Shown here one piece after another: positions 39,974-49,124 of a DNA stretch of 64,000 bases. Location of the stretch: NCBI GenBank assembly GCA_946481695.1, contig CAMLON010000002.1, forward strand, positions 1 through 64,000, written 5' to 3'. This DNA is from an uncultured Bartonella sp. (lineage in GTDB: Bacteria; Pseudomonadota; Alphaproteobacteria; Rhizobiales; Rhizobiaceae). Both the position numbers and the translations under genes were made by a program. The notes below the pieces were generated by a model, which did not search any database, was not told the DNA's origin, and saw nothing but the letters and a program-made list of their open reading frames with translations. Positions within the stretch are counted from its first letter, which is position 1, and each line of letters begins with the position of its first letter.

Positions 39974-41155
39974 ATGGATTTGCGTTTTACTGATGAAGAG
40001 CTGAAATTCCGTGATAAGTTGCGGCATTTTTTCCAGACAGAAATCCCCGAAAAAATTCGGGAAAAGGTAAGCGCCGGCGAGAGTTTGAGCAAGGAAGAAA
40101 TGGTGACCTCGCAACGTATTCTCAACGCTGCAGGGCTTGCTGTACCGCATTGGCCGATTGAATGGGGAGGAAAAAACTGGACGCCTATCCAGCGCTATAT
40201 TTTTACCGAAGAAGTTCTCTACAATGCCGTTCCCCTTCCGCTCCAGTTCAACTGCTTTATGGTTGGTCCGGTGATTGCTACATTCGGAAACCAAAAGCAA
40301 AAAGAACGTTTTCTGAAACGTGCTGCCAATCTTGACGACTGGTGGTGTCAGGGATTTTCCGAACCGGGCGCGGGATCGGATCTCGCATCATTGACAACAA
40401 GAGCTGTTCGTGAAGGCGACCATTACATTGTCAATGGTCAAAAAACATGGACAACACTCGGCCAATATGCAGACTGGATATTCTGTCTCGTCAGAACAGA
40501 TCCCAATGTAAAAAAGCAGGCCGGTATATCATTCATCCTTATTGATATGAAAACCCCCGGCATTACCATCCGCCCCATTATTACTATTGACGGAAGGCAT
40601 GAAGTCAACGAAATTTTCTTTTCCGACGTCAAAGTACCGGCAGAAAACCTTGTAGGTGAGGAAAATAAAGGCTGGTCATATGCCAAATTTCTTTTGGCCA
40701 ATGAACGTTCCGGAATTGCACGGTTGGGGCTTACCAAAGAACGCGTATCGCGGATCAAACGACTTGCAAAAACAGTTCCTTATCACAAGCACACCATGTG
40801 GGAAAACGCCGGCTTCAGGGAACGGCTATCCTGGCTTGAAATCGAATTGAAAGCTTTGGAAATAACGCAAATGCGCGTTTTGTCAAAACAAGTTGCAGGC
40901 GATAAAGCACCTGATCCGGCATCATCTATTTTGAAAATCAAGGGATCCGAGCTTCAGCAAGCATCAACTGAATTATTACTTGAACTTGCCGGCCCATTAT
41001 CATTGGCGGGAAGTGATGCAGCAGCTCTACCTGATGGAGTGGATTGGGCGAACGGTGTTCCCGGACTTTATATGAACACACGCAAGGTTTCGATCTATGG
41101 TGGTTCAAACGAAATTCAGCATAATGTAATTGCAAAAGCAATTTTGGGAATGTGA
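39974..41155 (+). CDS. Acyl-CoA dehydrogenase, larger subunit (PimC-like)
   Basis: A 393-residue FAD acyl-CoA dehydrogenase. The FAD/substrate signature GFSEPGAGSDLASLTTRAV and the C-terminal YGGSNEIQHNVIAKAILGM are clear. The position where medium-chain enzymes have the catalytic Glu (Y-E-G) is Gly here; the base may come from another helix or from the partner. The next gene encodes a second, dissimilar dehydrogenase, as in PimC/PimD and other heteromeric dehydrogenases. Electrons go to the EtfAB encoded downstream. Confidence 0.9.
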   Translation: MDLRFTDEELKFRDKLRHFFQTEIPEKIREKVSAGESLSKEEMVTSQRILNAAGLAVPHWPIEWGGKNWTPIQRYIFTEEVLYNAVPLPLQFNCFMVGPVIATFGNQKQKERFLKRAANLDDWWCQGFSEPGAGSDLASLTTRAVREGDHYIVNGQKTWTTLGQYADWIFCLVRTDPNVKKQAGISFILIDMKTPGITIRPIITIDGRHEVNEIFFSDVKVPAENLVGEENKGWSYAKFLLANERSGIARLGLTKERVSRIKRLAKTVPYHKHTMWENAGFRERLSWLEIELKALEITQMRVLSKQVAGDKAPDPASSILKIKGSELQQASTELLLELAGPLSLAGSDAAALPDGVDWANGVPGLYMNTRKVSIYGGSNEIQHNVIAKAILGM

Positions 41156-41162
41156 GGCTAAA

Positions 41163-42311
41163 ATGGACTTTCAACTTAATGAAGAACAATCCATGTTGGA
41201 AAACAGCATTGACCGTTTTGTTCGCGAAAAATTCTCGACATTGGAAGCTATTGACAACGCCCGGAAAAATACTTGCGGTTTTAGCGATGCCGATTGGCAA
41301 CAACTGGTTGAAATGGGCCTCACAATGATGCCTTTTTCAGAAGCAGATGGTGGCCTGGGCTATGGTGTTGAAGAAACCGGCATTGTCATGTCTGCTTTGG
41401 GAAGAGGTTTGGTCGCCGCTCCCTATCTTAACAATATTGTCATTCCCGGAGTCATATTGTCGAAAGCTGCAAATGACAGCCGGAAGAGTAAATTGCTTTC
41501 TATTATGATCGAAGGTCAGAAACGTTTTGCATTTGCCCATAATGAGGCAAAAACTTTCAATGATCCTTTCAATATCGAATTGTCCGCTAAAAAAAGTGGA
41601 AATCAATACGCGCTGAATGGTACCAAAGTGGTCGTTCCTTATGCAGAAGGTGCCGATTATTATATTGTCAGTGCGAGAACCGACGAAAACAAAGCACCTG
41701 AAGAAGGCCTTGGTTTGTTTATTCTGCCAGCAGACACAAAAGGCGTTGAAGCTGTTCATTACAGGAGTGCCGACGGCGGGCGAGCGTCCAACATTACATT
41801 CAAAAATGTCATGATTGACGGAGAAAACCTCATCGGCAAGGAAAACGGAGCTTTTCCCGTTATCGAACGTGCTTTGCAAGAAGGTATGGTTGCAATGATG
41901 GCCGAAGCTGCCGGCATTATGGATGAATTATTGCATCTCACGGTCGAATATTTGAAACAGCGTGTGCAATTTGGCGTCGCTATTTCCACTTTTCAAGCAC
42001 TTCAACACAAAGCCGTTGATATGATGATTGCGTCCGAGCAAGCTCGCTCCATGAGCTATTATGCGATGATGATGTTGAATACACAGGATGCACAGGAACG
42101 CCTTGCCACCCTATCTGCAGCCAAAGCACAAATCAATAAATCTGCCCGTTTTGTAGGTCAAATGTCGGTACAACTTCACGGTGGTATCGGCATGACAATG
42201 GAATATATCGGCGCGCATTATTTCCGTCGTTTAACAATGATTGAAATGCTTTTTGGTTCAAGCGATGTGCATATCGAGAATGTCATTCATTATGGCAAAC
42301 TCGTTGCTTGA
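41163..42311 (+). CDS. Acyl-CoA dehydrogenase, smaller subunit (PimD-like)
   Basis: A 382-residue acyl-CoA dehydrogenase family protein. It has the N-terminal helical domain (MDFQLNEEQSMLENSIDRF), the FAD-linked C-terminal domain with VQLHGGIGMTMEYIGAHYF and a divergent end (FGSSDVHIENVIHYGKLV) in place of the usual catalytic loop. The start ATG (GTGAGG upstream) lies seven bases after the previous stop; an upstream in-frame start inside that gene is less likely. Probably forms an alpha2beta2 complex with its neighbour. Confidence 0.88.
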   Translation: MDFQLNEEQSMLENSIDRFVREKFSTLEAIDNARKNTCGFSDADWQQLVEMGLTMMPFSEADGGLGYGVEETGIVMSALGRGLVAAPYLNNIVIPGVILSKAANDSRKSKLLSIMIEGQKRFAFAHNEAKTFNDPFNIELSAKKSGNQYALNGTKVVVPYAEGADYYIVSARTDENKAPEEGLGLFILPADTKGVEAVHYRSADGGRASNITFKNVMIDGENLIGKENGAFPVIERALQEGMVAMMAEAAGIMDELLHLTVEYLKQRVQFGVAISTFQALQHKAVDMMIASEQARSMSYYAMMMLNTQDAQERLATLSAAKAQINKSARFVGQMSVQLHGGIGMTMEYIGAHYFRRLTMIEMLFGSSDVHIENVIHYGKLVA

Positions 42312-42450
42312 TTGACGGAAGGTTTCAAACCCGAAAGTCAATAAAAATGGTTGGATTAAGGTAATGTTGCTTCTATACATTATCTTGCCAACCGAATAAC
42401 ATCGAATGCACAATGGAAACGATCAGCGGTTCTAGCAAAGGGATAGGCCT

Positions 42451-43200
42451 ATGAAAATATTGGTAGCTGTAAAACGTGTGATAGATTACAACGTCAAACC
42501 GCGCGTAAAAAGTGACGGAACAGGCGTCGAACTTGCTAATGTCAAAATGTCCATGAACCCGTTTGACGAAATAGCGCTTGAACAGGCTGTTCGCGAAAAA
42601 GAAGCTGGTCACGCAAGTGAAGTTGTTGCTGTAAGTGTCGGGCCACAGGCTGCACAGGAAACATTACGGACCGCTCTTGCTGTTGGCGCTGATCGGGCTA
42701 TTCTGGTTACAACAGATGATGAAATAGAACCACTTTCAGTTGCAAAAGTTCTGAAAGCGGTCGTTGACAGCGAAAAACCAGATATGGTTTTCCTTGGAAA
42801 ACAGGCTATTGATGACGATTCCAACCAGACAGGCCAAATGCTTGCGGCTTTGCTTGGTTGGGGACAGGCCACTTTTGCCTCCAAACTTGAGCTTAAAGAT
42901 GGTGAAGCCGTTGTAACACGTGAAGTCGATGGCGGTTTACAAACAATTGCAGTAAAACTTCCGGCTGTTCTCACCGTTGATCTACGTCTTAACGAACCAC
43001 GTTATGCCTCTCTTCCAAACATTATGCGTGCGCGCAAAAAACCGATCGAACAGAAAACTCTGGCGGAACTTGGTGTAACCAACAAACCCAGACTAAAAAT
43101 CCTGAAAGTGGAAGAACCACAGGCTCGCAAGGCAGGCGTAAAGGTTAAAAATGTTGCCGAACTTGTCGAAAAATTAAAACAAGACGCGGGCGTGCTCTGA
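42451..43200 (+). CDS. etfB: Electron transfer flavoprotein beta subunit
   Basis: The 249-residue AMP-binding subunit of ETF, which accepts electrons from acyl-CoA dehydrogenases. The signature [20 protein letters not shown] (about residues 184-203) is diagnostic, and [19 protein letters not shown] is the standard N-terminus. AAGGGATAG precedes the ATG. A 139-base gap after the dehydrogenase genes may contain an internal promoter, so the etf genes could also be expressed alone. Confidence 0.97.
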   Translation: MKILVAVKRVIDYNVKPRVKSDGTGVELANVKMSMNPFDEIALEQAVREKEAGHASEVVAVSVGPQAAQETLRTALAVGADRAILVTTDDEIEPLSVAKVLKAVVDSEKPDMVFLGKQAIDDDSNQTGQMLAALLGWGQATFASKLELKDGEAVVTREVDGGLQTIAVKLPAVLTVDLRLNEPRYASLPNIMRARKKPIEQKTLAELGVTNKPRLKILKVEEPQARKAGVKVKNVAELVEKLKQDAGVL

Positions 43201-43222
43201 GCATCAAGGGAAGGATTTCAAT

Positions 43223-44152
43223 ATGACCATTCTTTTATTGGCCGAACATAACAATGCGGAATTGTCGGAACAGACAGCAAAAGCTTTAACCGCAGCCCAT
43301 GCAATCGGTGGCGATGTCGATATCCTCGTTTGTGGAAAAAATGCACAGACGGTTGCCGAACAGGCCGCAAAACTCGACAATGTCCATAAAGTACTTCTGG
43401 CAGAAGCCGATTATCTCGAACAGCAATTGGCCGAACCGGTAGCTGCAACAATTGTTGCTGAAAGCAAAGATTACAATGTCATCATGGCCGCATCGACCAG
43501 CAATGGCAAAAACATCATGCCACGGGTTGCCGCATCACTTGATGTCATGCAAATTTCCGACATTATCGAGGTTGTATCGCCCGACACATTCAAACGTCCG
43601 ATTTATGCCGGCAATGCTATTGAAACCGTCCAGTCAACGGACGGGAAAAAGGTTATTACTGTGCGTACCGCTTCATTCAAGGCAAAGGCAGGAAATGGTA
43701 CAGCGCCAATTGAGAAAATCACGCCGGCAGCAGACCCATCTTTGTCTCGGTATATCAGTGAAGAGGTGAAGAAGAGTGACCGGCCTGAACTCACTTCGGC
43801 AAAAATCATTGTGTCGGGTGGCCGTGGCCTCGGTTCGGAAGAAAATTTCATGTCCATTCTACTACCGCTCGCCGATAAGCTTGGTGCTGCAGTGGGCGCA
43901 AGCCGTGCAGCTGTTGATGCCGGTTATGCTCCCAATGATTGGCAAGTCGGACAGACCGGAAAGGTTGTTGCACCGGATCTTTATATCGCAGTTGCCATTT
44001 CAGGTGCTATCCAACACCTTGCAGGCATGAAAGATTCGCGTGTCATCGTTGCAATCAACAAGGATGAAGACGCACCGATGATGCATATTGCCGATTATGC
44101 ATTGGTCGGTGATCTTTTCGACATTATTCCGGAGCTTGAAAAGGCACTTTGA
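43223..44152 (+). CDS. etfA: Electron transfer flavoprotein alpha subunit
   Basis: The 309-residue FAD-binding subunit of ETF. The FAD domain shows [35 protein letters not shown] and [16 protein letters not shown] near the C-terminus. Ribosome site AAGGAT. Located 22 bases after etfB and one base before the ETF-quinone oxidoreductase gene, so the three are translationally linked. Confidence 0.97.
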   Translation: MTILLLAEHNNAELSEQTAKALTAAHAIGGDVDILVCGKNAQTVAEQAAKLDNVHKVLLAEADYLEQQLAEPVAATIVAESKDYNVIMAASTSNGKNIMPRVAASLDVMQISDIIEVVSPDTFKRPIYAGNAIETVQSTDGKKVITVRTASFKAKAGNGTAPIEKITPAADPSLSRYISEEVKKSDRPELTSAKIIVSGGRGLGSEENFMSILLPLADKLGAAVGASRAAVDAGYAPNDWQVGQTGKVVAPDLYIAVAISGAIQHLAGMKDSRVIVAINKDEDAPMMHIADYALVGDLFDIIPELEKAL

Positions 44153-44153
44153 A

Positions 44154-45809
44154 ATGAATGAATTACCTCCGCGCGAAAGCATGGAATTTGATGTCGTTAT
44201 CGTTGGTGCCGGTCCGGCAGGCCTTTCGGCTGCTATAAGACTAAAACAGATCAATCCCGATCTTTCGGTTGTTATTGTAGAAAAAGGTGTCGAAGTCGGT
44301 GCCCATATTCTATCGGGTGCCGTTGTTGATCCAATCGGAGTTGACACTCTTTTGCCTGACTGGCGCAACGAACAAAACCATCCTTTCACAACGGAGGTGA
44401 AAGAAGACCATATTTTCATGTTGGACGAGACCAGAGCCAAGCAGCTTTCCAACCGGATTATGCCAAAAATTCTCTCCAACCATGGAAAATACATCGTCTC
44501 TTTGGGAAATGTGTGCCGGTGGCTTGCAACAAAAGCGGAAGCACTCGGCGTTGAAATTTATCCCGGTTTTGCTGCCACTGAAGTTCTTTATAATAAAGAC
44601 GGGGCTGTTACAGGCATTGCAACCGGTGATATGGGCATCGAAAAAGATGGTAGCCATGGCCCGAATTATATGCGGGGCATGGAGCTTCTCGGCAAATATG
44701 TTTTGATTGGTGAAGGCGCACGTGGGTCACTTGCGAAAACTCTCATCAACAAATTCGAGCTTGATAAAGGGCGCTCACCCCAGAAATATGGCATAGGCAT
44801 AAAAGAGCTGTGGGAGATTGATCCGAAAAAACATCACACAGGCCTTGTCCAGCATACATTGGGCTGGCCGCTTGATGACGCGACAGGTGGCGGTTCTTTC
44901 CTCTATCACATGGAAAACAACCAGATTGCTGTCGGATTTGTCGTCCACCTCAATTATAAAAACCCTTATCTTTCGCCATTCGAGGAATTCCAGCGCTTCA
45001 AAACACATCCGGCTATTCGCCCGATATTTGAAGGTGGCAAACGTATTGCCTATGGCGCCCGTTCTCTGACCGAAGGCGGCTGGCAATCTGTTCCGAAATT
45101 AACTTTTCCGGGGGGTGCCTTGATCGGCTGTTCTGCCGGTTTTATGAATGTTCCCCGTATCAAGGGCTCGCATAATGCTGTGTTATCCGGTGTTTATGCT
45201 GCCAATGCAGTTGCGGGAGCCATAAAATCCGGCCGCAGCCATGATGAAATTACTGAAATTGAAAATGGCTGGCGTGACAGTGCAATCGGAAAAGATCTTT
45301 ATCCGGTACGCAACGTCAAGCCATTATTGTCAAAATATGGCACGAAAAAAGGTGTTCAACTGGGTGGCTTTGACATGTGGTGTCAAGCGCTCTTCCACTT
45401 TTCAATATTCGGTACAATGTCGCATGGTCTACCGGATTATCTTTCTCTGGAGCCGGCAGAAAAACACAAACCCATCGACTATCCGAAGCCTGATGGCATT
45501 GTCAGTTTTGACAGGCTTTCGAGCGTTTTTCTTTCCAATACCAATCATGAAGAAAACGAGCCTTGCCATTTAAAAGTAACCTCACTCGATGTTCAGGAAA
45601 AATCGGAGTTGACCGTTTATGCCGGTCCCTCGACACGCTATTGCCCTGCCGGCGTTTACGAATGGATAGAAAAGGATGGCAGAGAAACCTATGTCATTAA
45701 TGCGCAAAACTGTATCCATTGTAAAACATGTGATATCAAAGACCCGAACCAGAATATCACATGGACATGTCCGCAGGGTGGTGAAGGTCCCGTTTATCCG
45801 AATATGTGA
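44154..45809 (+). CDS. Electron transfer flavoprotein-ubiquinone oxidoreductase
   Basis: A 551-residue membrane-associated enzyme that oxidises reduced ETF and delivers electrons to ubiquinone. The N-terminal FAD site is FDVVIVGAGPAGLSAAIRLK. The C-terminus carries the [4Fe-4S] ligands in YCPAGVYEW, NCIHCKTCDIKDP and TWTCPQGG. The start is the ATG two bases after the etfA stop; a longer frame overlaps etfA out of frame and is not real. It completes a full electron path from acyl-CoA to the quinone pool in one operon. Confidence 0.96.
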   Translation: MNELPPRESMEFDVVIVGAGPAGLSAAIRLKQINPDLSVVIVEKGVEVGAHILSGAVVDPIGVDTLLPDWRNEQNHPFTTEVKEDHIFMLDETRAKQLSNRIMPKILSNHGKYIVSLGNVCRWLATKAEALGVEIYPGFAATEVLYNKDGAVTGIATGDMGIEKDGSHGPNYMRGMELLGKYVLIGEGARGSLAKTLINKFELDKGRSPQKYGIGIKELWEIDPKKHHTGLVQHTLGWPLDDATGGGSFLYHMENNQIAVGFVVHLNYKNPYLSPFEEFQRFKTHPAIRPIFEGGKRIAYGARSLTEGGWQSVPKLTFPGGALIGCSAGFMNVPRIKGSHNAVLSGVYAANAVAGAIKSGRSHDEITEIENGWRDSAIGKDLYPVRNVKPLLSKYGTKKGVQLGGFDMWCQALFHFSIFGTMSHGLPDYLSLEPAEKHKPIDYPKPDGIVSFDRLSSVFLSNTNHEENEPCHLKVTSLDVQEKSELTVYAGPSTRYCPAGVYEWIEKDGRETYVINAQNCIHCKTCDIKDPNQNITWTCPQGGEGPVYPNM

Positions 45810-46239
45810 TTTATTTCCCGATATAGGGGACAGCGTGAATATTTTTGCAAAACATTTGGCCTCTGGGCTAACCAAAACGGAGACAGCACCTCATTCGGTT
45901 ATTCTGCCTTGATAACAGCAGGCAGAATAACTTGACTGCTGTGTTACGATTAACAGAAAAGCCTGAACAGTTATTTCCTTATTTTTTCATTTTAATCCAA
46001 AGTGACAACAAAACGAATTTCCGCAAGGGCGGGGGTAAAATTTCACAACCGGTTTTAAAATGAGTACGTCTTGCTTTACGCTAAAAACCGGAATGAAATT
46101 CGTGTAAAATTTTACAAATCACAATCTTCAACAATAGCAATATCAATGCATGAGGCGTGACAGTCATATTCGGCTGAGGTTCACAAAACAGATTTCCGTT
46201 AAAGGGATTGTCTTATTGACGGAAGGAATGTTGCAACAA
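45810..46239. other. Region between convergent ETF-QO and amidotransferase genes
   Basis: 430 bases without a convincing gene. It contains the inverted repeat listed next. Nothing else is recognised. Confidence 0.45.
45899..45930. terminator. Inverted repeat, probable transcription end of the etf operon
   Basis: Perfect 11-bp arms TTATTCTGCCT / AGGCAGAATAA enclose a ten-base loop, 90 bases after the ETF-QO stop. There is no T-run, so it is either a Rho-assisted end or an mRNA 3' stabiliser. Confidence 0.55.
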
Positions 46240-46941
46240 TCAGATATTTTTCAAAAAGTCATCACACCAGAGATTAAAAATTTTTTCAGCTTTTGTTCTC
46301 AAACCTCCCTGGTATTTTTTTGCCTCATTGCGAAGGTTAACCGGATCAATCCCGGCTTGCGAAAGCTCGGCGGCATGGCCGACCAACCAATGTTCAAAAT
46401 AATCAAGATCGGCTTCAAGATGAAATTGTAACGCCAAAATGTTTTCATATGAAAACGCCTGATTGGGACAAATACCGGTTTCTGCCAAACGCTTCGCCCC
46501 TTCCGGAATCTCGAACTCATCACCATGCCAATGAAGAACCGGCGTTGTGCCGATCAATGCAAGTGGGCTTTTCTGCCCCTCATCAGTTAATTGCAGGCTT
46601 GAAAAGCCGATTTCTTTTTTACCCATCGGTTGTACTTTTGCGCCAAGAACGCTCGCAATCAACTGTGCTCCGAGACACACACCGACCACCGGTTTTTCGC
46701 TTTTCAAGGACTTTTCTATCAGTTTCAATTCCTGATTGATAAAAGGATAGCGTTCACCATCATAAACGCCGATAGGCCCGCCCAAAATGATGACGATATC
46801 CGCTTTATTCACCGAAAACGAAGAAATGTCATCGCATGTTGCATCAAGTTTTTTGAGCTCATATCCACGTTTGCCAAGAACATTCCCGATCAAACCGGCA
46901 TTTTCAAATTCGAGATGTTGTAAAACAAGCGCTGTTTTCAT
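46240..46941 (-). CDS. Class I glutamine amidotransferase-like protein
   Basis: A 233-residue stand-alone GATase1 domain. The nucleophile elbow VVGVCLGAQLIASVLGA carries the Cys, and LALQFHLEADL carries the His/Glu pair, so the triad is complete. Related free-standing proteins are annotated GMP synthase-like or gamma-glutamyl-gamma-aminobutyrate hydrolase-like. The ATG with GGAGAAG upstream gives the normal N-terminus MKTALVLQHLEFE; the open frame continues 40 codons further upstream with hydrophobic sequence that is not part of the family. The partner is unknown. Confidence 0.85.
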   Translation of the reverse strand: MKTALVLQHLEFENAGLIGNVLGKRGYELKKLDATCDDISSFSVNKADIVIILGGPIGVYDGERYPFINQELKLIEKSLKSEKPVVGVCLGAQLIASVLGAKVQPMGKKEIGFSSLQLTDEGQKSPLALIGTTPVLHWHGDEFEIPEGAKRLAETGICPNQAFSYENILALQFHLEADLDYFEHWLVGHAAELSQAGIDPVNLRNEAKKYQGGLRTKAEKIFNLWCDDFLKNI

Positions 46942-47538
46942 TTTCTTCTCCGTTAAAATCTCTCGCAGCAAGTGAATGAATGCAAAAGACTTAAGTCCAA
47001 AAAGCAGTATTGAAAGCATGAAAAGCAGTGAATGCCAAGTCGTTTTATCAAAAGACTGCATTAGATAATATCAACAACGATCCTGAAAATTATCCAGAGA
47101 CGGAATTTTACAATCAATTTTTTAAGCGAAGTTTTAGTCTACCGCATAATTGATTTGGAACTATCCATATTTCCATAAGTACGAACTTTTCAGTTCAAAT
47201 TACTCCAAAGTATTTCTGAAAATAAAATTTAATGACTTATTCAATTCATTTTTATGAAAACATTTATTTTCACCTTGCGATACAAATAAAAATATTCATT
47301 ATATTAACAGGTTTCCTTTCGTGGGACCTATTGGGAGGATTAACGACAATCTAATTTTGACCATTCGTTGGAAGCTGTTTCACAGCTTGCAGCAATAGAT
47401 GTTCTGTCGTTTTGCATAATGACCGTCAGGAGGATTTTGAATGGCGGTCTGATTTCGGAAGGGAGGAACTTCAAATACGTCCCAAGTTTGAATGTCCCTG
47501 GTTAACAGTCATTATAATTTTTATTGGACACAACAATT
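46942..47538. other. Divergent region between amidotransferase and MFS transporter
   Basis: About 600 bases. It carries the palindrome at 47372-47388 and, further down, a perfect AGGAGG before a three-codon reading frame (ATG GCG GTC TGA at 47441). No other coding frame is convincing. Confidence 0.45.
47372..47388. promoter_or_regulatory. Operator-like inverted repeat upstream of the MFS transporter
   Basis: Seven-base perfect arms AAGCTGT / ACAGCTT separated by three bases, about 150 bases upstream of the MFS start. Spacing and symmetry fit a dimeric regulator site; the regulator is unknown. Confidence 0.35.
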
Positions 47539-48837
47539 ATGGAACAAAATATAAGTGAAAGGACACGTCGCGCACGTAAAGCAGGCATTGCCTCTTTTAT
47601 CGGAACGACAATCGAATGGTATGATTTTTATGCATATAGTACAGCTGCCGCATTGGTATTGGGGAAATTGTTTTTTCCGGCGACTGATCCGGGAACAGCA
47701 ACCCTAGCGGCTTTTGCAACTTTTTGGGTTGGGTTTTTTGCCAGACCTGTCGGAGGGATTTTCTTTGGCCATCTGGGCGACCGTATCGGTCGCAAAAAGA
47801 CGCTGGTAGCGACACTTCTGTTAATGGGATGTTGTACAACTTTGATAGGATTTTTACCGGTATATGAAAATGTCGGTATTGTTGCGCCTATACTCCTTGT
47901 TGTCTTGCGATTGATCCAAGGTTTGGCAATGGGAGGTGAATGGGGTGGCGCCGTGGTTCTTTCAGCCGAACATGCACCGAAGGGAAAATCCATTTTTTAC
48001 GCTGCTTTTGCTCAACAGGGCTCTCCTGCTGGAAATATGCTTGCAACATTGGTTTTTCTATTTTTCTCGATGTTGCCTGATGAAAAATTCCTGAGTTGGG
48101 GATGGCGTTTGCCTTTCATGTTCTCCGCCATTCTGGTTATAATAGGTCTTATCATCCGCATCAGTGTGGATGAGTCACCCGAGATGGAAAAAATACAGAA
48201 GGAAAAAGCTGTTGCTCGCCTCCCTATTGCAGAGGTATTAAAAAAATATAAGGCAATAGTTTTGCTGGGAATTGGTGCGACCATCATAACGGTCACTGCA
48301 ACCTATTTCAAAACAACTTTTGCTCTTGCATGGGCGGTTCATGAAAAGCTCTTTACCCGCACCGAATTTCTATCCATCGTCAGTGTCGCTATCTTTGTTC
48401 AACTTCTGGTTCAGCCTTTTGGTGCGATTCTGGCTTCGAAGTTCGATCTGCGAAAAACCGTGACATGGATGCTTATTCCCGAAATTTTCATGTTGCCACT
48501 TATGTTCTCACTCATCGAGACGAAGTCCATGCCTTTAGCGATGATTGGCATGGCCTTGGCGACTGTCCCACACTCGCTCTATTATGCAGCTCTTGCGGGT
48601 ATCCTCGTGAAAGCATTTCCTACTCAAGTCCGTTATACCGCAATTTCTGTAACCTATCAGGTTTGCTCGATGATATTTGCCGGCTCCACACCGATGATTG
48701 CGCAATATTTACTCAATGAAACGGGGACAATTTTGTCGGCTATGGCTTTTGCTATTGCACAGGTGGTCATTACATTAATCTGCGCTGTTAGCCTAATTGT
48801 CTACGCAAACATTCCTAATGAACGAGATGAAGTGTAA
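47539..48837 (+). CDS. MFS transporter, metabolite:H+ symporter (ShiA/ProP-like)
   Basis: A 432-residue inner-membrane secondary transporter of the MHS family with about twelve hydrophobic segments. The N-terminal signature RRARKAGIASFIGTTIEWYD and the loop 2-3 motif GHLGDRIGRKKTLVATLL are diagnostic, as is RLIQGLAMGGEWGGAVVL. Members import organic acids and osmolytes such as shikimate, alpha-ketoglutarate or proline. I prefer the ATG to a TTG five codons upstream; neither has a good ribosome site. A hairpin terminator follows. Confidence 0.93.
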   Translation: MEQNISERTRRARKAGIASFIGTTIEWYDFYAYSTAAALVLGKLFFPATDPGTATLAAFATFWVGFFARPVGGIFFGHLGDRIGRKKTLVATLLLMGCCTTLIGFLPVYENVGIVAPILLVVLRLIQGLAMGGEWGGAVVLSAEHAPKGKSIFYAAFAQQGSPAGNMLATLVFLFFSMLPDEKFLSWGWRLPFMFSAILVIIGLIIRISVDESPEMEKIQKEKAVARLPIAEVLKKYKAIVLLGIGATIITVTATYFKTTFALAWAVHEKLFTRTEFLSIVSVAIFVQLLVQPFGAILASKFDLRKTVTWMLIPEIFMLPLMFSLIETKSMPLAMIGMALATVPHSLYYAALAGILVKAFPTQVRYTAISVTYQVCSMIFAGSTPMIAQYLLNETGTILSAMAFAIAQVVITLICAVSLIVYANIPNERDEV

Positions 48838-48868
48838 AAGCGATTTTTTAGAATTATCGAAAAATCCG

Positions 48869-48901
48869 ATTGGCAAATTTAATGAATTTGCCAATTGTTT
48901 T
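48869..48901 (+). terminator. Terminator after the MFS transporter
   Basis: Perfect 11-bp arms ATTGGCAAATT / AATTTGCCAAT enclose a five-base loop and are followed by TGTTTTCATT, 31 bases after the MFS stop. Confidence 0.8.
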
Positions 48902-49124
48902 CATTGTCATGATTAGTGACAACGGAATATTGTAATCAGACGATTACAAAATGAAAATCTATCCGTTTATAACATCGGCCGCCAATTTTTCAGACTTTGT
49001 AACCGCATTCTTCAGAGGTTTTCAGCCAAAATAAAGTTTTGTTACTAAAGCAAAACACAAACACAACAGCCCTAACTTTTTCGCGCTCTAAAATTCAGAC
49101 CATCTTTTAGTTTGGAGTGCAAAT

